Shown piece by piece: positions 21,910-31,600 of a stretch of DNA of 64,000 nucleotides (position 1 is the stretch's first letter; each line of letters begins with the position of its first letter). The DNA is from Flavobacterium tistrianum (GTDB taxonomy: Bacteria; Bacteroidota; Bacteroidia; Flavobacteriales; Flavobacteriaceae): positions 248,001 to 312,000 of the forward strand of contig NZ_QJRH01000070.1 of the NCBI RefSeq assembly GCF_003254545.1, written 5' to 3'. Both the position numbers and the translations under genes were made by a program. The notes below the pieces were generated by a model that had not been told where the DNA came from, searched no databases, and saw only the letters and a list, made by a program, of their open reading frames with translations.

Positions 21910-23883
21910 ATGAAAACAAAATTTAATATATATATCACTTTAGCACTTGTACTTGTTCTAGGGGTTTCCTGTAGTGACAATTTCCTGGACGAAGTGAAGC
22001 CTATTGGTCAGTATGATGATTCATTCTACCAAAATCAAGCACGTGTGCAGGCGTATGTAGATAATCAATATTACGATTTTTTTGCAGCATATAAATCGCC
22101 AACATCTACTGTAATTGGAGTATATACAGATGTAAATACTAAGTTAACTGAAGAACAAGGTGGAGTTCAGGATTATACTAACCCAAGTAAAGTACTTCTT
22201 ACTCCTGATGTCGCAAAAGATTATTTTGGAGCAAAGATTGGTACCGGTCTTATTAATAATGCCTATACAAGAATTAGAGAATGTAATAATCTTCTTGAAG
22301 ACATCGATGTAAAAGGAGCAAGTTTGGATAAAACATTTCGTGATCGTGCAAAAGGGCAAATGTATTATATGCGCGCTATTCAGTATTTTGATTTAATGCG
22401 TACTTATGGAGGTGTTCCGATTGTAACAAAAGTTCAAAATGCATCTGTTGATGATGAAAGTATTAAGTTGCCAAGAGCAAAAGTTTCTGAAGTTGTAGCG
22501 CAAATTGTTAGCGATTTAGATATGGCGGCAAGCTTATTGCCAGGAGATTGGGATGCTGCAAACTATGGACGTTTTACAAAGGGAGCAGCATTAGCTCAAA
22601 AATCAAGAGTTTTACTAACATATGCAAGCCCTTTATTTAACAAAAGCTGGGATGGTTCAAATGAGCGTTGGCAAGCAGCTTTAGATGCTGGATTGGCTGC
22701 AGAAGCAGAATTAACTCAAAATGGTTACGGGTTGTATGGAAGTTCGGCTAAAGACTGGGAAAATATGTTTTTAATTGACAATATTAAATGTAAAGAAGCA
22801 ATTACAGTTCAGCTTTTATCAAATTCTAATACTGATATTAATTTTAACGTAAATAATAACTGGGAGAAAGCAACTCGATTACCAAGCCAAGGCGGAACTG
22901 GAGGAATTTCTGCTCCTAAAGAAATGATTGATCTGTTTCCAATGGGAGATGGAAGAAGACCTACTGCGGCTAATGGATACAATGATTTTACTTTCTTCAT
23001 TAATCGTGACCCAAGATTTTACAGAACATTTGCATTCTCTGGAGTTAAGTGGGGATATAAAGAAAACGCTAATGCAGTTTTCTGGTCTTACCGTTGGGTA
23101 GATAGTGCTAATAAGGCTTATTTCAATGATCTTAATACAACTACTACAAGTCCTGCAGTTGTTAGAAAAATGACCAATCAGACAGCAAGTAATGCGGTAA
23201 ATTATGCTTATTCGCCAACTGATATTATGGAATATCGTTATGCAGAATTATTGTTAAACATTGCAGAATGTTATGCAGCATTAGGACAAACTGGAAGTAC
23301 ATCTGCTTATTTAGGAAAAATTAGAGCTCGTGTTGGTATTCCTGCAGCAAACAACTATGGAATTGGTACATTGACTGATAAATATCAGGCTATTGAAGCT
23401 GTTTTGTACGAAAGAAGAGTAGAATTAGCTTACGAAGGAAAACGTTTTTGGGATGTTCAAAGATGGATGTTATATGATAACGAAGTACTTCCTGGTATGA
23501 CAGGTGGAACAGTAAGCAAGTTAGGTTTAACGCCAATTAATGGAACGCAAAGAACAGGAAATTATTTGCAATATAAAACAAATGCAACAGCAACAGATCC
23601 TTTAGCAGCTTCTCGCGCAAGCATTGTTGTTGATCCAGATGCAGCAGCTTTCCAGACACAATTGAATACTTTGGCTACTTATTATAATGCAAATTTTGTA
23701 CGTACTGCTTTAGTAACTCCAATGGATAATATTAGTGGAGCAGCTGTTAAAATTAAATTCAATCCAAATTATTATATAAGTGGTCTTAATACGACTGCTT
23801 TAACTTCAAATCCTTGGTTATTGCAAACTATAGGGTGGAATGACAATTTTGGTGGAGCAGGAACATACAGCTTCCAAGAATAA
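21910..23883 (+). CDS. susD: SusD-type surface glycan-binding lipoprotein (RagB/SusD family)
   Basis: A 657-residue protein starting with a lipoprotein signal peptide; the lipobox is LGVSC with Cys21 as the lipidation site, followed by SDNFLDE. TPR-type helices carry YYMRAIQYFDLMRTYGGVPIV (abridged family block MRAIQYFDLM) and, near the C terminus, the SusD block EYRYAELLLNIAE and YERRVELAYEGKRFWDVQRW. It lies 19 bp after susC and is followed by a hairpin terminator. It should sit on the SusC barrel as the lid that captures pectic oligosaccharides. Ligand specificity cannot be read from the sequence. Confidence 0.95.
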   Translation: MKTKFNIYITLALVLVLGVSCSDNFLDEVKPIGQYDDSFYQNQARVQAYVDNQYYDFFAAYKSPTSTVIGVYTDVNTKLTEEQGGVQDYTNPSKVLLTPDVAKDYFGAKIGTGLINNAYTRIRECNNLLEDIDVKGASLDKTFRDRAKGQMYYMRAIQYFDLMRTYGGVPIVTKVQNASVDDESIKLPRAKVSEVVAQIVSDLDMAASLLPGDWDAANYGRFTKGAALAQKSRVLLTYASPLFNKSWDGSNERWQAALDAGLAAEAELTQNGYGLYGSSAKDWENMFLIDNIKCKEAITVQLLSNSNTDINFNVNNNWEKATRLPSQGGTGGISAPKEMIDLFPMGDGRRPTAANGYNDFTFFINRDPRFYRTFAFSGVKWGYKENANAVFWSYRWVDSANKAYFNDLNTTTTSPAVVRKMTNQTASNAVNYAYSPTDIMEYRYAELLLNIAECYAALGQTGSTSAYLGKIRARVGIPAANNYGIGTLTDKYQAIEAVLYERRVELAYEGKRFWDVQRWMLYDNEVLPGMTGGTVSKLGLTPINGTQRTGNYLQYKTNATATDPLAASRASIVVDPDAAAFQTQLNTLATYYNANFVRTALVTPMDNISGAAVKIKFNPNYYISGLNTTALTSNPWLLQTIGWNDNFGGAGTYSFQE

Positions 23884-23921
23884 ATTTAACTATTAAGAAA
23901 CAGAATATTATATAAAGCTTT

Positions 23922-23958
23922 TCACCTGTATTCGTCAAAAGATACAGGTGATTTGTTT
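23922..23958 (+). terminator. Hairpin terminator or attenuator after susD
   Basis: Perfect 10-bp arms TCACCTGTAT and ATACAGGTGA with a 10-nt loop, followed by TTTGTTT. It lies between susD and the first PL1 gene of the core and could lower expression of the enzymes relative to susCD. Confidence 0.6.
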
Positions 23959-23987
23959 AAAAAGAATTACCACAACTAGAAATTAAC

Positions 23988-25700
23988 ATGAAAAATTCCG
24001 CATTATTTATCGCATCATCTCTGCTTTTTTTAGGAAGCGCAAAATGTTTTGCCCAATATCCGAAGATAAGTCCAGAAGTTCAGGCTCAGGAAAAAGCTAT
24101 TAAAGAAGAAGCTCAAAGACTTTCTGATGAAGCTTGGACAAAAGCTTTAGTTGTTATTGAAGAAGAAGCAAAACATGGAAAACCATATATTCCGTGGGCA
24201 GCAAGACCAACCGATTTGCCTCAAGCAGAAATTCCTGCTTTCCCAGGTGCTGAAGGTGGTGGAATGTATACATTTGGTGGCCGTGGAGGAAAAGTTTATA
24301 CTGTAACAAGTCTAGAAGACCGTGGACCTGGAACATTACGTGAAGCATGCGAACAAGGAGGAGCGAGAATAGTGGTATTTAATGTTGCCGGAATTATCAG
24401 ATTAAAAAGTCCGTTGATTATTCGTGCGCCTTACATTACAATTGCTGGACAAACAGCTCCTGGAGATGGTGTTTGTATCGCAGGAGAATCAACTTGGATT
24501 GATACGCATGATGTAATTATCAGACACGTACGTTTCCGTCGTGGAGAAACTTTCGTAGGCCGTCGTGATGATGCTATCGGAGGAAATCCTGTTGGAAACA
24601 TCATGATCGACCACGTTTCGGCAACTTGGGGATTAGACGAAAATATGTCAATTTACAGACACATGTACAACCCTGGACCAGGTTATCCAGATATTAAAGT
24701 GGGAACTGTAAACATTACAATCCAAAATAGTTTGTTCGGAGAAGCTTTAGATACTTATAATCACGCTTTCGGAAGTACTTTAGGTGGAGAAAACTGTTCT
24801 TTCATGAGAAATATGTGGGCAAATAATGCAGGAAGAAACCCTTCTATTGGTTGGAACGGAATTTTCAATTTTGTGAATAACGTAGTTTTCAACTGGTACA
24901 ACAGATCTACAGATGGTGGAGATTATACTGCAAACTACAATATTATCAACAACTTCTACAAACCTGGCCCAGTAACCGATTTAACTCAGCCAATCAGCTA
25001 CAGAATTTTAAAACCAGAATCAGGAAGAAGTAAATTGCCTTATATGGTTTTTGGTAGAGCTTTCGTAAACGGAAACGTAGTTAACGGAAACGAAAAAGTG
25101 ACCAAAGACAACTGGGATGGCGGAATTCAGTTAGAGAATAAAAAAGGGGAATTAATGACTTACGATGAAGCAAAAGAATATTTTGCTAAAATGAAAGTAG
25201 ACAAACCTTTCCCAATGCCATGGTTCAACAAATTTATGACTGCTGAAGAGTCTTATGAATTCGTTCTTAAAAATGTTGGAGCTACTTTACCAATTAGAGA
25301 TAAGGTGGATGAAAGAATCGTAAGAACTGTAAAAACAGGAGTTCCAGAGTATGCTAAAGGATTAGAGAAAAAGACTTTCTACCAATTTGAACACAGACGC
25401 TTACCGATGGATTCTTATAAAAAAGGAATCATTACAGATGTTTCACAAGTTGGAGGATATCCTGAATACAAAGGAAAACCTTATGTGGATACAGACAAAG
25501 ACGGAATGCCAGACGCGTGGGAGAAAAAATACGGTTTAAACCCGAACGATCCATCTGATGCACAAGGAGATTTAAACGGAGATGGTTACTCTAATATTGA
25601 AGATTACATTAACGGTGTAAATCCTGCGATAAAAGTAGACTGGAAAGATTTGGCTAATAATAAAGAAACATTAGTTAGACCTTTATTAGATCTAAAATAG
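23988..25700 (+). CDS. PL1-type pectate lyase, paralogue 1
   Basis: A 570-residue secreted protein. After the signal peptide (KCFAQ) there is a helical segment of about 50 residues rich in Glu and Lys, ending GKPYIPWA. The beta-helix lyase domain follows: FPGAEGGGMYTFGGRGGKVY, GPGTLREACEQGGARIVVFN, YITIAGQTAPGDGVCIAGES, and RRGETFVGRRDDAIGGN then IDHVSATWGLDEN. The C terminus has a Ca-binding DTDKDGMPDAWEKKYGLNP segment. The basic cluster and the Asp-rich strand fit metal-dependent beta-elimination of polygalacturonate. It is clearly paralogous to the lyase at 26656, with the DUF3826 gene between them. No sorting tail is seen, so it is periplasmic or exported by another route. Confidence 0.9.
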   Translation: MKNSALFIASSLLFLGSAKCFAQYPKISPEVQAQEKAIKEEAQRLSDEAWTKALVVIEEEAKHGKPYIPWAARPTDLPQAEIPAFPGAEGGGMYTFGGRGGKVYTVTSLEDRGPGTLREACEQGGARIVVFNVAGIIRLKSPLIIRAPYITIAGQTAPGDGVCIAGESTWIDTHDVIIRHVRFRRGETFVGRRDDAIGGNPVGNIMIDHVSATWGLDENMSIYRHMYNPGPGYPDIKVGTVNITIQNSLFGEALDTYNHAFGSTLGGENCSFMRNMWANNAGRNPSIGWNGIFNFVNNVVFNWYNRSTDGGDYTANYNIINNFYKPGPVTDLTQPISYRILKPESGRSKLPYMVFGRAFVNGNVVNGNEKVTKDNWDGGIQLENKKGELMTYDEAKEYFAKMKVDKPFPMPWFNKFMTAEESYEFVLKNVGATLPIRDKVDERIVRTVKTGVPEYAKGLEKKTFYQFEHRRLPMDSYKKGIITDVSQVGGYPEYKGKPYVDTDKDGMPDAWEKKYGLNPNDPSDAQGDLNGDGYSNIEDYINGVNPAIKVDWKDLANNKETLVRPLLDLK

Positions 25701-25769
25701 GAAGAATTTTGAAAACATAGAAAGAGCTGCAAATTGTTTTTATTTTTTTTTACGAAAGCTGAAAAATTG

Positions 25770-25845
25770 CTCGCAAAGTCGCTAAGACGCAAAGCTTATT
25801 TAAAAAGTGAAGACAAAAAACTTTGCGTCTTAGCGACTTTACGAG
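25770..25845. repeat. Inverted repeat family F (CTCGCAAAGTCGC), copy 1
   Basis: 25-bp arms CTCGCAAAGTCGCTAAGACG... and complement with one mismatch. It is the only dispersed element inside the susC-to-lyase core. It sits in the 215-bp gap before the DUF3826 gene. Confidence 0.85.
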
Positions 25846-25915
25846 ATTAAAAAAAATAAAACGACTTAAAAACTTTAGCAAACTATGTTTCTAAAATTAT
25901 AAAAAGAAAAAAATC

Positions 25916-26605
25916 ATGATACTAAATAAAATAAACGCAGGCTTATTATTGTTGGTTTTCGCATTTTCAACTTTGAATGCACAACAGCATTTAGATTCTG
26001 AATATGTAAAAGTTACCAACGAAAGAGCCGCAAAAATCGTTACCAAATTAGATTTGAAAAACGAAGCAAAAGAAAAAGCAGTTTCAAATATCATCGCGCA
26101 GCAATTCAGAGATTTAACTGAAATTCAAGATGGAAGAGATGCTGAAATAAAAAAAGTAAAAGAAGACACTTCTTTAGCTAAAGAAAAGCAAAACGATAAA
26201 ATTGATAAACTGAAAGCAAAGGCAGACGAATCAATTGCAAAACTGCACAAATCTTATATCAAAAAATTAGGAAAAGAATTATCAGAAGATAAAATTACTG
26301 AGGTTAAAGACGGAATGACTTATGGTGTGCTTCCTATTACGGTTGCAGGTTACAACGATATGCTTCCAAACTTAACAGCAGAGCAAAAAGATTATATCTA
26401 CAAAGCTTTAGTTGAAGCTAGAGAACACGCAATGGACGCAGGTTCTTCTAAAGAAAAACACGGATGGTTTGGCAAGTACAAAGGAAGAATCAATAACTAT
26501 TTATCAAAACAAGGTTACGATTTAAACAAAGAAAGTGCTGACTGGCACAAACGTATTGAGCAAAGAGAGAAGAATAAACCAAAAGATTCAACTTCGAAAG
26601 AATAA
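25916..26605 (+). CDS. DUF3826 secreted protein
   Basis: A 229-residue protein with a signal peptide (FSTLNAQQ), recognisable as DUF3826. A charged, Lys/Glu-rich helical stretch with coiled-coil character (about 60-120) is followed by a conserved-looking part VLPITVAGYNDMLPNLTAEQ and HGWFGKYKGRINNYLS. No catalytic motif is apparent and no function is established that I know of. It lies between two PL1 paralogues, 50 bp from the second, which suggests a role with those lyases such as scaffold, chaperone or binding partner. That role is inference. Confidence 0.8.
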   Translation: MILNKINAGLLLLVFAFSTLNAQQHLDSEYVKVTNERAAKIVTKLDLKNEAKEKAVSNIIAQQFRDLTEIQDGRDAEIKKVKEDTSLAKEKQNDKIDKLKAKADESIAKLHKSYIKKLGKELSEDKITEVKDGMTYGVLPITVAGYNDMLPNLTAEQKDYIYKALVEAREHAMDAGSSKEKHGWFGKYKGRINNYLSKQGYDLNKESADWHKRIEQREKNKPKDSTSKE

Positions 26606-26655
26606 TTCTCTGAAACACTTTACACCAATAACTATTAACTAGACCACACAATACA

Positions 26656-28362
26656 ATGCAAAATATTTTTCCAAACCGTACTTTAAAGAGAACCTTAATG
26701 GCTTTCTCATTTTGTTCACTTGTTTCATCGGCGTATGCCCAATATCCCGTAATTCCAAAAGATGTTCAAGCAAAAGCAGATGCTGTTTTGGCTGATGAAG
26801 AAAAAAGGCTAAGCGAAATCTGGAATGCTAATCTTCATATAATCAAAGAAGAAGCAAAACAAGGAAAACCTTATTTACCTTGGGCTTCTTATCCAAAAGA
26901 TTTTGTTCAGGCTGATATTCCTGCTTTCCCGGGTGCTGAAGGCGGTGGAGCATACACGCAAGGCGGACGTGGAGGAAGAATATTTGTGGTTACAAGTTTA
27001 GAAGACAGCGGAAAAGGAACTTTTCGTGAAGCCTGTGAAGCTGTGGGAGCAAGAACAATCGTTTTTAATGTTTCGGGAATCATTCAATTGAAAAAAAGAA
27101 TCAGCATGCGTGCGCCTTACGTAACCATTGCTGGTCAAACTGCTCCAGGTGATGGAATCTGTATCGCTGGAGAAACTTTAGAAATTGACACACATGATGT
27201 TATCATCAGACACATGCGTTTTCGTCGTGGCGCTACAGAAGTGACGAGAAGAGACGACGCATTGGGTGGAAATCCGATGGGAAATATAATCGTAGATCAC
27301 TGTTCTGTAAGCTGGGGATTAGACGAAAATATTTCTTTATACAGACATCAGTTTGCAGCTAATGCAAAATCAAAACTGGAAAAACTGCCAGCTTGTAATA
27401 TCACGATTCAAAACACCATTTCATCAGAAGGTTTAGATACGTACAATCACGCTTTCGGAAGTACAATAGGCGGATTGAATAGTACTTTTATGCGCAATTT
27501 ATGGGCAGACAACATTTCTAGAAACGCTTCTATCGGAATGTATGGCGACTTTAATTTTGTGAATAACGTAGTATTCAATTGGTGGAATCGTACTCTTGAC
27601 GGCGGTGATTATCGTTCGATGTTAAATATCATCAACAACTATTTTAAACCTGGACCAATTACTCCGCAATACGAACCTATTGCACATAGAATTGTAAAAC
27701 CAGAATCGGGTTATATTGAACCAAAACAATATGGAAGAGCGTATGTTTCAGGAAACTTTATTGTTGGTTCACCTGAAGTGACAGCGGACAACTGGAATGG
27801 CGGAGTACAATTGGAAAACCTTCCAGAAGCAGAAACAAAGGAATTTTTAGCAGCAATCAAACAGCCAAAACCTTTCTCGATGCCGGCATTCAAAATTATG
27901 GGAGCCGAAGAAGCATATGAATATGTTTTAGCAAATGTTGGAGCAACAATTCCAAAAAGAGATGCAGTTGACGAAAGAATCTTAAAACAAGTCCGTACAG
28001 GAAAAATCGAAGTAAAAGACGGTTTAGAAAACTCAATCGGAAAAGAATTTATTAAAAGAAGATTGCCTGCGGATTCTTATAAAAAAGGGATTATAACACA
28101 TCCTAACCAAGTTGGAGGATATCCAACATACAAAGGAAAAGCGTATAAAGATTCAGACAACGACGGAATTCCGGATGCTTGGGAGAAAAAATATGGTTTA
28201 AATCCGAATGATGCTTCAGATGCCAATAAAGATGCAAATGGAGACGGTTATACCAATATCGAAAAGTATTTTAACGGAATCGATCCAACAAGCAAAACAG
28301 ATTGGACGAAAATCGAAAATAATACGGATACTTTGGCGAAAGTAAAATCATTATTACAATAG
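26656..28362 (+). CDS. PL1-type pectate lyase, paralogue 2
   Basis: A 568-residue secreted lyase built like the one at 23988. It has a signal peptide (SSAYAQ), the Glu/Lys-rich helical segment ending GKPYLPWA, the helix blocks FPGAEGGGAYTQGGRGG, YVTIAGQTAPGDGICIAGE and RRDDALGGNPMGNIIVDH, and the Ca-binding tail DSDNDGIPDAWEKKYGLNPN. The divergence is spread evenly, so the duplication is not recent. Having two variants plus the modular lyase at 12007 suggests different preferences for methylation, acetylation or chain length. It lies 50 bp after the DUF3826 gene and probably shares a transcript. Confidence 0.9.
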   Translation: MQNIFPNRTLKRTLMAFSFCSLVSSAYAQYPVIPKDVQAKADAVLADEEKRLSEIWNANLHIIKEEAKQGKPYLPWASYPKDFVQADIPAFPGAEGGGAYTQGGRGGRIFVVTSLEDSGKGTFREACEAVGARTIVFNVSGIIQLKKRISMRAPYVTIAGQTAPGDGICIAGETLEIDTHDVIIRHMRFRRGATEVTRRDDALGGNPMGNIIVDHCSVSWGLDENISLYRHQFAANAKSKLEKLPACNITIQNTISSEGLDTYNHAFGSTIGGLNSTFMRNLWADNISRNASIGMYGDFNFVNNVVFNWWNRTLDGGDYRSMLNIINNYFKPGPITPQYEPIAHRIVKPESGYIEPKQYGRAYVSGNFIVGSPEVTADNWNGGVQLENLPEAETKEFLAAIKQPKPFSMPAFKIMGAEEAYEYVLANVGATIPKRDAVDERILKQVRTGKIEVKDGLENSIGKEFIKRRLPADSYKKGIITHPNQVGGYPTYKGKAYKDSDNDGIPDAWEKKYGLNPNDASDANKDANGDGYTNIEKYFNGIDPTSKTDWTKIENNTDTLAKVKSLLQ

Positions 28363-28372
28363 TAAAGTATGA

Positions 28373-28405
28373 AGACCTAACAGGTTTTAAAAACCTGTTA
28401 GGTCT
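28373..28405. repeat. AGACCTAACAGGTTT hairpin
   Basis: Perfect 15-bp arms around a 3-nt loop, 10 bp after the PL1 stop. The stem is strong but lacks a clear T-tract; it may still end or stabilise the core transcript. A related but imperfect copy lies at 45422. Confidence 0.75.
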
Positions 28406-28429
28406 CTTAAACATAGAACAACCATCCAG

Positions 28430-28530
28430 TTTGTCATTTCGACGAAGGAGAAATCTTCGTTAGTAGCTCCGCATAGTTGAGCAACTTTGTAGAGTTTCTT
28501 TCGAAGATTTCTCCTTCGTCGAAATGACAA
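28430..28530. repeat. Hairpin element family A, copy 5
   Basis: Outer arms GTCATTTCGACGAAGGAG and complement are perfect; the centre is shorter than in copies 1-4. It marks the end of the susC-lyase core. Confidence 0.9.
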
Positions 28531-28614
28531 GATTGTGGAAAAAGACAAACCTAAAAATTATATGAGCTTATATTACTTATATGGTTTAATTTTAAAGTCT
28601 AAAAAAATATTAAG

Positions 28615-31600
28615 GTGAATTTTATCCAGTTTAAAAATACAATCAACCTTCCAAAAGATAAAATAATTTTGTCTGGTTTGATGTTACTTTTAAGTCTAAA
28701 CATCACAGCCCAAAGCAATTTCCCAGATATCATAAAAACCAAAGAAGGAAAACTTTCTTTGACAACTGACAGTCAAGGAAATCAAATCCCTGACTTTTCT
28801 TTTGCAGGATACAGAAATTCTGAAGTTTCAATTCCAAATCTTGAAAATAAGATTTTTGTTTCCAAACAAGAAGAAGATGCAACGCAGAAAATCCAAAACG
28901 CCATTGATTATGTAAGTTCATTAAAACCAGACAAATCAGGTTTTCGTGGAGCTGTTTTGTTGGATAAAGGAATTTTCAAAATCAGCGGAACATTATACAT
29001 TAGAAAATCAGGAGTTGTTTTAAGAGGAAGCGGCAATACAGAAAACGGAACTGTACTTTTAGGAACCGGATTAGAAAGAGAAGCTTTAATTAGAATTTTG
29101 GGTGTAAACGATAAAGAGTATAAAGATTCATTTGAATTTGCCAATGCTTACACACCACTTGGAACACAGAAAATCCAGTTAAAAAATACTTCAAAATTAA
29201 AAGTTGGAGACGAGATAGAAATCAGCAAACCTTTAACAGATAATTTCATTAAAGAAGTAAACATGCAGGATTTCGGGGGAGAAACTTCTTGGATTGGATG
29301 GAAAAAAGGCAATTGGACGACAACTTGGAATAGAGTTGTAACCAAAATAGACGGAAACGAAGTAACTGTAAGTGCACCAATTACGATGTCATTAGATGAT
29401 GTTTTCGGAACTTCAAAAGTAACCGTTTATTCGTGGGCAGGAAGAATCGAACATATCGGAATTGAAAATATTTTAATAAAATCAACTTACAATCCTTCAA
29501 ATTTAAAAGACGAAGAACATCGTTGGCAAGCAATTAGCATTGAAAACACCAGAAATGCTTGGGTAAAACAAGTAAATTTCAAACACTTTGCAGGCGGAGC
29601 CGTTACGGTTTTAAAAACAAGTCAGCAAGTAACGGTTGAAGATTGTATTGCAACAGAACCAATTTCTGAAATCGCTTCATTTAGAAGACATACTTTTTAT
29701 ACAGAAGGTCAGCAGACTTTATTCCAACGCTGTTATTCAGAATTTGGATATCATGATTTCGCTGTAGGCGGATTTGGAACAACAGGTCCAAATGCTTTCG
29801 TACAATGCGAATCACATTTACCATTCGAAAACAGTGGAGCAATCGGAAGCTGGGCAACCGGAGTTTTATTTGATATTGCCAATATTGATGGAAAATCTTT
29901 AAGTTACAACAACAGAGAACAAGGCGGAAGAGGTGCAGGATGGACAGCAGCCAATTCTGTAATCTGGGAATCTTCAGCATCAAAATTAGAATGTTATAGT
30001 CCGCCAACAGCACAAAACTGGGCTTTTGGAGTTTGGGGACAATTTGGAGGAAACGGACATTGGAAAAACGTAAACGAACATATCAGTCCAAGAAGTTTAT
30101 TCTACGCACAACTAGAAGCGAGATTAGGAAAACTTCCAGTTCAGCCATTTATTTACGATTTAGGTTCAGAAGCCTCTTCAAGTCCGAGTGTAGAAGTAGC
30201 TGCAGAATTAACTAAAAATTCAGCAACAACCGCAAAAAGTTTACAAGAATTGATTGCAGAAGCTTCAAAAGCAAATCCGATTGACACTTACAGTAAAGGT
30301 TTAAAAAATGCAAACGATTTAAAAGTTGCTTTAAATAAAACAGAAAAATCAACTTCAAAAGTAACAACGGAAAACGGCTGGTTAACTTTTGAAGGAAAAG
30401 TAATTGCAGGAAAACAAACCAACGTAGCATGGTGGAGAGGTGATTTAAGTGATGATTTCGTTAATAAATCAACACCGCATATTACTCGTTTTGTTCCAGG
30501 AAGAACAGGAAACGGATTGACTGATAAAGTGCAAGAAACGGTAGATTATCTAACTAAAAATAATATTGTTGCCTTAGAACATAATTACGGTTTATGGTAC
30601 GACAGAAGAATGGACGATCACGAACGTGTTCGCCGAATTGATGACGATGTTTGGCCACCGTTTTATGAACAGCCTTTCGCAAGAAGCGGACAAGATTTTG
30701 CTTGGGATCATTTAAGCAAGTACGATTTAACAAAATTCAATGATTGGTATTGGAGCCGTTTAGCGCAGTTTGCAACATTGGCAGAACCAAACGGACAACT
30801 GTTAATCAATCAGCAATATTTTCAGCATAATATTTTAGAAGCTGGAGCACACTGGGCAAGTTCGCCTTGGCGTTCTGCAAACAACATTAACAGCACAGGA
30901 TTTCCAGAACCGCCACCTTATGCAGGAGACAAACGCATTTTCATGGCAGAGCAGTTTTATGATATTACGAATGCTCAAAGAAGAAAACTGCACGAAGGTT
31001 TCATCAGAAAATCATTTGAAAACTTTCAGGAAAACAGCAACGTAATTCAGTTAACAAGTGCTGAATATACAGGGCCATTACATTTTATGGAATTCTGGAT
31101 TGATCAGGCACAAAAATGGAAAGATGAAACAGGTAAAAAAGGTTTAATTGGTTTAAGTGCTACTAAAGACGTTCAGGATGCGATTTTAAATGATGCCAAA
31201 AGAAACAAGACCGTTGATGTAATAGACATTCGTTATTGGTATTACAAAGAAGACGGCTCAGCTTACGCACCGCAAGGAGGTGTAAATTTAGCACCAAGAC
31301 AGCACGCCAGAAAACTAAAAACCGGAAAAGAAACCGACAATCAGGTGTATCGTGCCGTTCGTGAATACCGAGAAAAATATCCGGAAAAAGTCATTTTATA
31401 TTCAACAGACGGTTCGTCAAGATTTGGATGGCCAGCTTTAATGGCAGGTGCTTCATTGCCAAACATTCCGAAAATCGAATTGCCTCAGTTTTATTCCGCT
31501 TTAAGCGAAATGAAATTAGTTGCTGGAAATACGTTTTCAGACAATCTTTGGAAATTAGAAAACAAAGGAAAAAGCTATCTTTTTTATTTGAAAAACGATC

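Noticed and set aside
28373..28405. Strong hairpin after the second PL1 as a definite rho-independent terminator
   Set aside because: The stem is perfect but no T-tract follows on the + strand, so I list it only as a repeat hairpin.
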